Assembly: GCA_003255025.1 (NCBI GenBank)
Contig: QANY01008030.1
Location: forward strand, 124,001 to 188,000
DNA: 64,000 nt
Origin: Datisca glomerata
Lineage: Eukaryota; Streptophyta; Magnoliopsida; Cucurbitales; Datiscaceae
Direction of reading: 5' to 3'
Both the position numbers and the translations under genes were made by a program. Positions 31,901 through 41,589 of this stretch are shown piece by piece; the first letter of the stretch is position 1, and each line of letters begins with the position of its first letter. The notes under the pieces are model-generated. The model did not search any database. It was not told the DNA's origin and worked only from the letters and a program-made list of their open reading frames with translations.

Positions 31901-32259
31901 TAATTTTTATTCTTAGATAAACGTTTGTCAAAATTTCTATTCTTGGAGAAGTCTTGGTTAAAACTTTTATGCTTATTTTTGTGGTATTGTCTCCTATGAG
32001 GCTTATGATTCTTTCTAGGACTTAAATGCGACTTTTTCTCATTTCTCTAGGAAGCAGTAATAGTGGATGCATAATGCTCACAAAAATTACTTAATTTATA
32101 TTATAATTTTCTTTTCTTTTTTAACTTGTATATTGATTTTTATGTCAATACACATTTTTAGTCTTTCTTTATGTATTATTGTACCGTAGATGAGACTATT
32201 ATAGTCTATATTATCTAAGTTATTACTGAGGACTATTCTAATTTTGTGTGTGAACAAAT

Positions 32260-33040
32260 TGGATAATTTATTAATGATTTTTTCTTTCTAAAGGGGTTGA
32301 TTACTATCATCCCTTGTCATTACTCTAGATAAAAATATATTTTTATACCGGTGGACATTACTTAGGGTTGGACAGCTAAGATTAGTGAATTGATCATGAA
32401 TACGCGAAGTAATATTACTTGGCGTTCCAATGAAGTGTTCAATTATTGTGTAGAGAAGTGTATTAATAATATCACACATTATTTCTTGATATTCTCCAAT
32501 AATTCGGGTTCCTTCAACATCAATCTTCACTGTTGAAAGGATGGTATTTTTGGATTCTTTTGTGAGATATTTTTACCACCAGGAATGAAGTATTCCTGTG
32601 AATCATGTGACTAAGAGTTTGATTACCTCAATATGAGGTAGATTGTGAGTGGTGATGTAGCTGTTAGCTGCCATTGTCATGTGTTGTAATTTATTGAGAA
32701 TTTTCTGCTCAGAAAGTTCATCACTATTCCACTTGTATAATTTCTCTGCAGAAATAAAAAATTGATTAACGAAAGAAGATTCAGTAATTTCTATATCTGG
32801 AGGCATTGATTTCTTATGTCATTTTCTTTCTAATTTATTAATTTCTAAATTTTTTAATGTACCTTCAATATTGTTAGTTTTTGAAGATTCATGGACTATG
32901 GATGAGTCATATGAGGATTCTGACCTATGACTTTTGAATATGAATTTTTTTGTTGATTAATTACCTTTAATTCTTGATGTATATTATCAATAAATTTTTC
33001 AGATTTAATTTCAGATGAAGATAATTATTGTTTCTACTTC
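32260..33040 (-). pseudogene. Pararetrovirus coat-protein core, copy 2
   Basis: Two frames: MPPDIEITESSFVNQFF through LQHMTMAANSYITTHNLPH (32806-32603) and, after a stop and a frameshift, IINTLLYTIIEHFIGTP with RIHDQFTNLSCPTLS (32530-32288). These are gag-like capsid segments that precede the zinc knuckle in the same virus family. A Ser-rich stretch upstream (to 33040) matches the reverse copy at 35640-35760. Confidence 0.65.
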
Positions 33041-33109
33041 AATTTCTGCATATTATGATTGGTTATTGCTTTTATTGTTTGTCAATTACTTACTTGAATT
33101 ATGTTCTAA

Positions 33110-34000
33110 TATTCCATCATGCTCTGTTGTAAAAGGATACAAACAAAGAAATGAATGGTAAACCCAAAATTATTTTATCCTTCATATTTTTTGCTAAGAC
33201 AAATGATGTTTTAAAATATACATCATCTTGGCAAATATGGTCTTTCGATATTTCATAATTGATATGCATACGAGTACCATTAGTAGAGAACAAGAATTCT
33301 CTTGTCTTCTTGAAGTACTTGGTAGGAACTAAACCTTCCTGCATACAATTTAAATCTGCTCCTGAATCAACATGCGCCATTATTGTGAAATCAAATTCTT
33401 AAATAATTATTTTGACCATTATGTGACATTTCAGGATTTTGATGTGATTAAGTATTTGGATGAAGTTATCATCATCTTGATTGATAATAAGTTCTTTAAC
33501 CTCATTATCAGGAATTTAGAAATTATTAGGTTCTTCTAGTTCACTAGATTCCTGATTCTTAATTAAACTCTCTATTTTCAAAAGGTTTAATTCTTCTTTT
33601 ATTTTTGTATTTGAATTTTTAATTTTTTTATTTTAATTTTAATATTTTTAATTTTTTTTGAAGTTCGTGTAAGGTAACTTCCTTTTCTTTTCCCTTAACC
33701 TTATTGAATTTTTCTAAGGTTTGTGAAAGACTTGAAGTATTATTATTAGACTTAGAATTTTCTTTATTCTGGATTACTTTCTTAAGTCTTTCTAGATATT
33801 CCTATTTTAATTCTGGATTTTTAATTTTGTTAATTAAGTCTAGCAAGAGGTTTCCTCGTTCTTCATTTTTATTTAAGACATTTATTTTTTGGCAACAACT
33901 ATCCCTACATCCCATAGTGACATTAGGAGAATCACTATCAGAACTTGAAGAGTTATATTTTGAGGATTCAGGTGATTAAACAACTATCTCTACATCCCAT
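33110..34000 (-). pseudogene. Pararetrovirus coat-protein end and protease, copy 3
   Basis: Minus-strand sequence runs from SSSSDSDSPNVTMG and the coiled coil (34000-33500) to the aspartic protease with an intact VDSGADLNCMQEG motif (33378-33340) and ILGLPFISL. It breaks off near 33117, where it is joined to the upstream part of another copy. This is the cleanest protease in the locus, at 87 codons. Confidence 0.75.
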
Positions 34001-34089
34001 AATGATGTTGGGAGAATCACTGTTAGAATTTGAGGATTTTTTGTTTTCAAATAAAATAAAAAATACCTTAGATTTTGAAATGACAATAC

Positions 34090-34480
34090 GTGGTTGAAAA
34101 AAGAATCCTCACCAGAGAGTATTATGTTAAATGGTGGGATACGTTGAATACTCAGAAAATTATTGCATTCATCAATTATGAATTTTTTAGTGTCCATCCC
34201 ATCATGAGACTAATAAATCTTTTTATCCAAGCTCCGTTAAATATTAATGAGCCCATTTACCTAGCTTCACAAATCAAACTACCGAATCCAAATTTATCCA
34301 AACCCAAGTCCAGACCCTCTTCAAAGGGTAAATAAAAAGTCACAAAGCCAAAGTCTGAATTAGAGAAAAAATTAATCCAAAAGAAAATACATCTCATTTT
34401 GAAAGACAATGACGATTCTGACTCTGGATCATTCGAATGGTCAAGTCTCATAATCAAACAAAAAAAATCTAAGATAACAA
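34090..34480 (+). pseudogene. Pararetrovirus extreme C-terminus, plus-strand copy
   Basis: Reads EKRILTREYYVKWWDTLN, then APLNINEPIYLASQIKLPN and a Lys/Ser-rich end, then DNDDSDSGSFEWSSL. It is the plus-strand counterpart of 28093-28753 and marks the switch in strand within the locus. Confidence 0.65.
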
Positions 34481-34760
34481 TTATCAAGAAATAACAACAG
34501 TGGCTCCACCAAAATAAAACAACAACAGTCACAATGACTCTTTTCAAAACACAATGATGAAGACGCAAGAATCCAATATTACAATTATCGAGGAATCTTT
34601 GTAATTTGTCATTTTCTATAATAATTAGGTAGCCCTCTCCCATTTTTTTTCCTCAGAACTCATTTTCAACTCTTAACTATTTGAGAGTAAAACTAGTTTT
34701 TGAGAACAAAGATTTCTTCCTCCCGCTTCTGTAAATATTTCTTCTTTTTTTTCCTTCAAT
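34481..34760 (+). promoter_or_regulatory. Pararetrovirus leader/promoter region, sister copy
   Basis: Inverted counterpart of 27220-27900. The TATA area reads TTCTATAATAATTAGG near 34613-34628, followed by a CT-rich leader shared with copy 1. It lacks the 440-bp mitochondrial-type insert found there, which makes it the reference for that insertion. Confidence 0.55.
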
Positions 34761-34779
34761 ATAAATTAGCACTAATTAA

Positions 34780-35480
34780 TCATTGCCAAGAAAACTGTTT
34801 GTGTATGTTTTGGATGGATTCTCCAATCCTCCATAGTTATAATTTTGAGGATAGAGAAAGAATGGTAAATGATTCTTTCCTCAGAATTTCTGATTGGGCT
34901 AATTTTTATGGATTCTGTTTCTAAGAGAACGTCTCTGTAGAAACTGAGATTTGTGCTATTGTGTCCAGGGACATAATGTAATTTAGGAATGAAATGGGTT
35001 TTTGCAATTTGAGCAGGATCCTTTAGATGAGCAAATGGATGTTCAATATGAAAGAGATTTTCGCTGGATATTTTTCTGAAATATTGGGATAATTTTTTAT
35101 ATTTTGTGATTGGTTGATTGAATGATTGAGCATTAAAAGATTGAGTAAGTGGTTTAAAGTGTTATTAAGATGCAAGAATAAAAGAAGATAAACAGTAAAA
35201 AGTGATATATTAAGATGCAAGATTCAAAACTTACACAAATAATTTTATTGGTAACAATTAATTAGTGCTCCCGCTTACTAATTAATGTTGAAGGAAAAAG
35301 AATAAAGATTTATAAAGTTTTCAATTTCTCATTATGCAGAAATTATGGAGTTGAGGACTCCCATTTAATTATCTTTTTTGAGGCCTAGACGCCATCTTGA
35401 TCTTGTTGTCCCTGTAAAAATTCACGGGTCAAGAAGTCAGAAACTGAGTTATCAATATATTTTATGAATTCAATATTAAA
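34780..35480 (-). pseudogene. Pararetrovirus tail, leader and linker scraps, copy 3
   Basis: 34800-35160 repeats the HYVPGH/FYRDIL tail on the minus strand with frameshifts. 35160-35300 repeats the leader block of 27050-27200 (shared TTAGTGCTCCCGCTTA-type sequence). 35340-35480 repeats the linker after RNase H seen at 25930-26090. The order is scrambled relative to a viral genome. Confidence 0.55.
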
Positions 35481-35489
35481 ATAAAAAAA

Positions 35490-35769
35490 CTATGGACTTC
35501 CATCTAGCAAAAATTTATTTTGAAGATCCATCAATATTCTATTCATATAATTTTTCTGCAGATACAAAAAATTGGTTAACGAAAGAAGATTCAGTAATTT
35601 GTATATCTAGAGACATAGGTTTCTTATGCCATTTTCTTTATAATATATTGATTTCTAAACTTTTAAATGTTTCTTCAATATTGTTACTTTTTGAGGATTC
35701 ATGCACTGTGGATGACTCATAGGAGGATTCTGTCCTATGACTATCTGAATCAGAACTACTGAAAGTTCT
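35490..35769 (-). pseudogene. Pararetrovirus coat-protein N-terminal fragment
   Basis: Reverse-strand match to 32750-32960 (shared block GAAGATTCAGTAATTT). It joins directly to plus-strand coat-protein sequence at about 35770, an inversion junction. Confidence 0.55.
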
Positions 35770-36239
35770 AGAATGTCTCACAAGCTCTATAGGAGAAACT
35801 ACCACAAGAATAGAAATAACAATTTTGATCAATACTTCCCACAAAATAAAAATTTTAACAAATGCTTCTCTAAAGATAATAATTCCAGCATGAAATTTAA
35901 TAGAAAATTTAGTGATAAAAGTAAACTTAAATGTTTTAAATGTGGTCATTTTTCAAATACTTGCCAAGTAAATTTCTGAACAAGATAAACAAGAAATGTT
36001 TAGAATCTTAGAAACAAAATATTATTATGAGAGTGATAGTGAAGATTTATGAGAATTTGAATCACCTAAATCCTCTGAATATAACTCTTCAAGTTCTGAT
36101 AGTGATGCTCCTAACATTACTACGGGGTGTAGGGATAGTTGTTGCCAAAAATAAATGTTTTAAATAAAAATGAAGAAAAAGAAAATCTCTTGTTAGACTT
36201 AATTAGCAAAATTGAAAATTCAGAATTAAAATAGGAATA
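35770..36239 (+). pseudogene. Pararetrovirus coat-protein zinc-knuckle region, plus strand
   Basis: An Asn/Lys/Arg-rich basic segment leads to CFKCGHFSNTC, a knuckle shortened by about three residues compared with the copy at 31850. It then ends in a stop after CQVNF; the acidic segment and the coiled-coil start follow out of frame. Confidence 0.65.
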
Positions 36240-36765
36240 TCTGGAAGGACCAGTTCCTACCAAGTACTTCAAGAAGATGAAAGAATCATTGTCCTCTGCC
36301 AATGGTACTCGTATGCATATCAATTATGAAATACCCAAAGTCCATATTTACCAAGATGATGTATGTTTTAAAACATCATTTGTCTTAGTAAAAAATATGA
36401 CGGATAAATTAATTTTGGGTTTACCATTCATTTTTTTGTTGTATCTTTTTATAACAGAGTATGATGAGATAATTACTTATCTCTTAGCTCAACCAGTTGA
36501 ATTCAAATTTATTTCTTTTTCTCACAATGAGAAATTGAAAACTATAAAACAAAATTCGATTTTCAAATCCATAAATTTATTTTCTTGTAAAGAAAAACAT
36601 TTTTGTTTTCTGCAAGGAGAAATGAAACTCAGAAGAACTGAAGAACAACTTCAAATTCTTGCTCTTCAAGATCAAAATAAAATCTTTGCACAAGGAGTTC
36701 ATCGTCTAGTGATTAATTGCAAGCCTCTTAACAAAATTCTGGGATGGATAAAATATTAAATAGCC
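36240..36765 (+). pseudogene. Pararetrovirus protease-RT junction, plus strand
   Basis: A 160-codon frame covers EGPVPTKYFKKMKE, the INYEIPKVHIYQDD segment, LILGLPF and QGEMKLRRTEEQLQI, up to HRLVINCKPLN at the RT start. The DSGADLNC site itself is missing: coat-protein coiled-coil sequence is fused to the middle of the protease at 36238-36242. Confidence 0.72.
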
Positions 36766-36894
36766 AACAAAAGAGACTTAATAGAAAATAACAACTGTTT
36801 CTACTTCAATTTCTACATAATTGAACTGTTCACCGCCTATTATGGATGGTTATTGCTTTTACTGTTGCTTCATTGGTTACATGAATAATTTCTT

Positions 36895-36931
36895 ATATCT
36901 AATCTCACTCTCCGCCCAAGTGGCTGGTTAT
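36895..36931. repeat. Right arm of inverted repeat bounding the pararetrovirus locus
   Basis: Reverse complement of 25171-25209 with three mismatches, so the ends of the locus are mirror images. Confidence 0.8.
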
Positions 36932-37194
36932 TTTTACAATTGATTATTTCTTTGTATTATTTGTTTATCTAATCTGTGAATCTGTTTTATCAGAGGCTGA
37001 CGTATCGGCTTCTATTTGGTTAGTTGTAGGTAGCTCAGTAAGAACTCTTAGAGACATAAATCCCAGAGGGTAGGGTAGTTGTAGAGGCATGTTGGAGAAG
37101 AACAACCCTAATAGGAGGTTGTAGAAGTCACACAACAGATTAGTAATCAAAATACAATATGAAATTTTCAATCATAAGATTAATTTAGTTATTT

Positions 37195-37372
37195 GAGACA
37201 TGCGTAGATTATTTAGAAGTAATTCTTCTAGTAGTATTAGGCCTACAATAACTTCAATACCTGACATAATAAATGAAGAACATTTTGAATCAGCATATGA
37301 TCAAGTAAATCATAGGGTATGAAATTACCCAAAGTCCCTAATAAAAACATTTACAAATCAACTTGGTATATT
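37195..37372 (+). pseudogene. Pararetrovirus polyprotein N-terminal fragment
   Basis: From an ATG at 37199 the frame reads MRRLFRSNSSSSIRP, then ESAYDQVNHRV, a stop, and PKSLIKTFTNQLG. I recognise this as the start of the polyprotein in this virus group. It is broken off by a palindrome array at 37378. A weak tRNA-Met-type primer-binding site (TTATCAGAGGC) lies upstream at 36989-36999. Confidence 0.5.
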
Positions 37373-37377
37373 TTTTC

Positions 37378-37570
37378 ACTACTTGAACCCTTCAAGTAGT
37401 CATATTGTTTGTTGACCTCTTTTTATATAGAGAGCATGTAACTACTTGAAGGGTTCAAGTAGTATTTTTTTTCTACTCGAACCTTTCAAGTAGTCATATT
37501 GTTTGTTGTCCTCTTTTTATACAGAGAGAATGTAACTACTTGAAGGGTTCAAGTAGTATTTTTATATTAC
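37378..37570. repeat. Palindrome array 4, inverted orientation
   Basis: Two units of the 91-94-bp repeat, here in reverse orientation compared with arrays 3 and 5 (order CATATTGTTTGTTG, CTCTTTTTATA, GAGCATGTAACTACTTG). They lie between the virus N-terminal fragment and a short coat-protein scrap. Confidence 0.88.
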
Positions 37571-37844
37571 TGCCAAATACGAATTAGGTAATTTATATGA
37601 GCAATATGGTTTACCCTCTATTGTCCCTTCCCAGAAAAATAGGTATGTTGCTTCCCATTCCAGAAAGTATTAGGAATATCAGAACATAATTATTTATAGA
37701 TTTTTTGTTCAAATATTTTAAATTTGTTTTGAAGGGATTTAAAGTTGTTCTTCAATTCTCTTGAATTTCAATTCATCCTGTAAACCATATTGCTCAAAGA
37801 AATTATTCATGTAAGAAATGAAGCAACAATAAAAGTAATTGAAC
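37571..37844. other. Mosaic of pararetrovirus scraps
   Basis: At 37572-37640 plus-strand codons read AKYELGNLYEQYGLPSIVPS, a coat-protein segment. On the minus strand at 37840-37740 a similar EQYGL segment is fused to ELKFKRIEEQL, which resembles the protease-RT linker. Two unrelated parts of the virus are thus joined within 250 bp. Confidence 0.5.
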
Positions 37845-38545
37845 TCGTCAAGTAGTTACATGCTTTCTGTATAAAAAGAGGGCAACAAATAATATGGCTA
37901 CTTAAAGAGTTCAAGTAGTAAAAAAATACTACTTGAACCCTTCAAATAGTTACATGCTATCTGTATAAAAAGAGGGCAACAAACAATATGACTACTTGAA
38001 GGGTTCAAGTAGTAAAAAATACTACTTGAACTCTTCAAGTAGTTACATGCTCTCTGTATAAAAAGAGGTCAACAAATAATATGACTATTCGAAGGGTTCA
38101 AGTAGTAAAAATATACTACTTGAACACTTGAAGTAGTTACATGCTCTGTGTATAAAAAGAGGGCAACAAACAATATGACTATTTGAAGTCTTCAAGTAGT
38201 AAAAAAATATTATTTGAACCCTTCAAGTAGTTACATGCTCTCTGTATAAAAAGAGGGCAACATACAATATTACTACTTGAAGGGTTCAAGTAGTAAAAAA
38301 CTACTACTATGGCCCTTCAAGTAGTAACATGCTCTATGTATAAAAAGTGAACAGTAAACAATATTATTACTTGAAGGTTTCAAGTAGTAAAAAAATACCA
38401 CTTAAACCCTTCAAGTAATATAAAATTATTACTTGTACCCCTCAAGTAGTCATTTTTGTCCGCTGCAGTGATTTGTCCAAATATAATATAATACTTGAAA
38501 GGTTCAAGTAGTCATAAACCACTATTGAACCCTTTAAGTAGTCAT
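37845..38545. repeat. Palindrome-containing tandem array 5
   Basis: About seven units of the same repeat in the orientation of array 3, each with paired ACTACTTGAA/TTCAAGTAGT palindromes around GGG and CCC and the linker TACATGCTCTCTGTATAAAA. Units toward 38400-38545 are diverged. The array ends abruptly at copia integrase sequence. Confidence 0.92.
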
Positions 38546-38547
38546 CG

Positions 38548-39045
38548 AATACATGCAATTTGCATTAGTTTGCTTACTAACCAAAATAAATAAATCCGAT
38601 GTTGCCACTATCTTTCCTCGTTTTAAAGCACTAGTTGAAAACTTCTTTCATAAGAAGGTAGTCACTTTCTACTTGGGGGGGGGGGGGGANGTACACTGGT
38701 TTTGCTGTGCCATCTCGCACCTCACTGAACACAATGATTTCTCTGAACGACGTCACCGCCACATAGTCGAGACTGGTCTTTTGCTCCTATCTCGTGGCCA
38801 TTAACGTTTTGGTCCTATGCCTTCCTCATAACTACTTATCTCAACAATCGTCTACCTACACCCGTTTTGCAAATGACTTCTACCAATAAAAAATTCTTTG
38901 ACTCCACAGCAAACTACGAGCATTCCTGTCTCTGTTATCCTTGGCTCCGCCCCTACTCACCTCACAAACTGGCCAGTCGCTCCACTCCCTTAATCTTCCT
39001 TGGCTACTTCTTAACTCAAAGTGCATACTTATGCTATGATCTCAT
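38548..39045 (+). pseudogene. Copia element A, integrase fragment (first half)
   Basis: Codons read LLTKINKSDVATIFPRFKAL and FHKKVVTFY, the copia integrase core, then (after a G run and an N) TEHNDFSERRHRHIVETGL with the usual EHNG-SERR-HRHIVE block, and finally CYPWLRPYSPHKLASRSTP with FLGYFLTQSAYLCYD. The sequence is interrupted at 39045 by element B and resumes at 45753. Several frames are used, so it is dead. Confidence 0.85.
38675..38690. other. Homopolymer G14 with an ambiguous base
   Basis: Fourteen G, one A and one N lie where a copia integrase normally encodes a Ser-Asp-Gly/Asn-Gly-Gly-Glu-Tyr segment. Coding sequence is collinear on both sides. It looks like a sequencing or assembly defect and not biology. 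Confidence 0.7.
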
Positions 39046-40394
39046 TGTTGGATCCTTAATCCAACGTTAGACTTATGTGTAAAATAATTATGTGTTGCAA
39101 ATTGTCAAATAAAGTTAAGCCCAATTAAAAGTGATCTACTAAGGTTTGGATAATTGAAGTTTTAATGTATTTGATAGGTTGTGGACCATTTAGGACTTGT
39201 TTGGTAACCCGTACTGTACAGTACTAAAAGCAGAATCCGTACTATGTACTATTTTAGTACTGTCTGACGTTTGACAAAAATATAGAACCCGTACTAGCTA
39301 ATACAGTGTGACTCTTTAATCTCACCCACATGGAATAATTTAGTCCCCTCCTTTTAGGGAGACTACACCGGACTAAGAAAATAAAGCTGTTTTTTAATTT
39401 ATATCTTAAAATAATTTTTTAAATAATTTTTTTAAATGATTTTTTTATTAAAATAATTTTTTTAAATCTATATCTTACAGGACTTTCACTCACTAACAGA
39501 AATAATTTATTAATTTTGAACCAAATTTTACCAATTTTCAAAGTCATTTACTATCTTTTTCTTCCTTTTTTTCCTGAATTTTTAGAGCCTCTCAATCATA
39601 TGAGTGGTTCAGTAGTTATTTATATACTTTAAATGACTTATTTTGTGTATTAAAAATTCAATGAATTTTTTTTCTAATTTCAATGTTTATAACTGTAAAT
39701 TATCACTATCTTAAAGTTTACATGTATAATTGAATTTGTATTTTTAGTCACAAATAGAAAATTTACGGTGATAGCATGAATTAGATAATTTATTTTATAA
39801 TTAAAAATGTAAATTAATATGTTAATGAATTTTAAATAGGATTTTAATGATCAAATCATGACAAATAATTTTACAATCTAGTACTATAACGTGCCAAACA
39901 TTGTATAAGTGTTACAATTTTTTAACTAATACAGCACCAAACACTGTACAATATTATTTAATCTAGTACAATACAGTATAGTACAGTCCAACAGATTTAG
40001 TACAGTACTATCCAGTATTATCCTGACTGCTAAACAGATGTTTAGAAACTTTAGGGTAATTTCTATTTTTATGATAGGCTAAAATGTAAATACAAAAAGA
40101 TGTATCATCTATAAGTGGTTATGGTCCCCATGTCATACGATAAAGAAAAACCATTCTATTCTCCCTAATATCCCATCATTAGAGAGACAACTGAGAGACT
40201 TTATCAAATGAGACTCTCAGATAGAGAATCCTGTAGATCTGAAAGGCCAACCGCTCGGCTTTAAACAACGATCTATCGTCATTGATTTAGGTAAGCTTCC
40301 GCTCTATATTGATTTGATTCTTGGTGTGTTCAACATGAGATCTTGAGATTTTATTGAGATACGGTTTATACCGATAATGATTTTAAATCTAACA
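39046..40394 (+). repeat. 5' LTR of element B (with MITE insertion)
   Basis: Starts TGTTGGATCC and ends AAATCTAACA. Without the MITE it is about 497 bp against 503 bp for the 3' LTR. Sequence differences between LTRs are numerous, so the insertion is not young. Confidence 0.92.
39193..40041. mobile_element. Tourist-like MITE in the 5' LTR of element B
   Basis: 849 bp present in the 5' LTR but absent from the 3' LTR. It is flanked by TTA on each side (39190-39192, 40042-40044). The ends are GGACTTGTTTGGTAA and, inward from the right, ACATCTGTTTAGCAG: a weak inverted repeat with the CTTGTTTGG core common in Tourist-like elements. Both subterminal regions are packed with GTACTGTAC-type palindromes. 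No transposase is encoded. Confidence 0.75.
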
Positions 40395-40396
40395 AG

Positions 40397-40410
40397 TGGT
40401 ATCAGAATCG
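40397..40410 (+). promoter_or_regulatory. Primer-binding site of element B
   Basis: TGGTATCAGAATCG two bases after the 5' LTR; complementary to the 3' end of initiator tRNA-Met in the first ten bases, as in most plant copia elements. Confidence 0.8.
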
Positions 40411-41589
40411 ATCTATTAAGTTCTAGATCCATGAATATAGGTGTTTTTTGTGTTTAAGTTTCGGTATCCTTGAATTTAATAATTGTTTGACGATGTATTA
40501 GATTTGAGAATAATTTTTTATAGTATTTTTGTTTGGTTTTGGAACAACCGGCCGGAGGTTTCACTGTCGCTGATGGAAGATGATCGGCCCTGCGGTTTGG
40601 ACGCGCCGGCAATGAGAAGCCGCGGCATGCATGGCCACCATCCCCTTAGGTGAAACCCTAGGGTGAACCCTAGGGTTTGACACGGGTCGGGTTGATCTGA
40701 CTCGTGTACAATTTAAAAAAAATTGGGCTGTGGGTCATTGAACCACATCATTCAGAGATGCTGCAGGCTCATGGATGATGATGTGGGCTTAGCCCACAGC
40801 ACAAAGGAAGGGGCTGGGGTTTTCCAGCCCCTCATGTTTTCTTCTGTTTAATTATTTTTAATTAAAACATTTTTTTATTATTTAAATTAATTTATGATTA
40901 ATTTTATGGATCAATTTTAAAGGATCGTAAAATTAAAATTAATTTAAGGATTTTCAATAAATTGTTTTGAACTTTTTTATGGTTTTTTAGTTAAAATAAT
41001 TTCAAAACAATGTTTCACGATTATCAAATAAATTGTTTTGAAATTTTTACGGATTTTTTTGGTTAAAATAATTTCAAAACAATTTCTAAGGATCATAAAA
41101 TTAATTGTTTATCAATTAATTTAAGGTTTAAATTCAGTACAATTTTAAATTTGAATATTAGTATATTGTGTATATTTTAAGATGAATTAGTTGAAGCAAC
41201 ATGTGGCCAAAGTGACCTCTCTTGTGGAAATTGGTTTGTCTTGAAATATAAAAGGTTATGTGTGCGTGTAATTTATGTGAATATTTATCGGCTCAAAGGA
41301 AGATAATTATTTGACAGAATTACATGCGCTTCTGTGGTAATAAATACATGATGATTATTCAGTTTTACATGAGAACAATAAATCGGCCAAAGGAAGGTTT
41401 CTAGTTTGACATGTTATTTATCATCAGTGCTTGATTACTACACCAAGACATCACTTACAATTAATAATTTTGGCCAAAGTCATAATATTAATGGAGTGCC
41501 CGGTGTCTTGAGATGGGTTATTTTTTTACTATTGTTTGGATTTATTATTGTTTTAGGATTTATGTGAGCTTGTTTTGATTCTTGTTCTT
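40411..41589. other. Untranslated leader of element B
   Basis: No coding content is seen. There are imperfect repeats of an ATTTCAAAACAATTT-like block at 40990-41100 and short direct repeats with GGCCAAA. Confidence 0.5.

Larger units (their letters stand above)
25210..37840. other. Endogenous caulimovirid (plant pararetrovirus) mosaic
   Basis: Fragments of at least three copies of one pararetrovirus polyprotein lie here on both strands: mostly minus from 25.2 to 34.0 kb and plus from 34.1 to 37.6 kb. The order on the best minus-strand copy is coat protein with zinc knuckle, DSGADLNC aspartic protease, reverse transcriptase, RNase H, AlkB-like domain and a conserved C-terminal tail. There are no LTRs, and every frame has stops and frameshifts. 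Leader-like sequence recurs at 27.0-27.3, 34.6-34.75 and 35.16-35.3 kb. RT plus protease without integrase or LTRs is what separates caulimovirids from Ty3 elements; the genus is not resolved. The locus is dead. Confidence 0.82.

Noticed and set aside
25210..37840. A Ty3/gypsy retrotransposon instead of a pararetrovirus
   Set aside because: No LTRs, no integrase motifs, and the protease, RT connection region and tail resemble caulimovirid-type polyproteins; a mosaic with Ty3 parts cannot be fully excluded.
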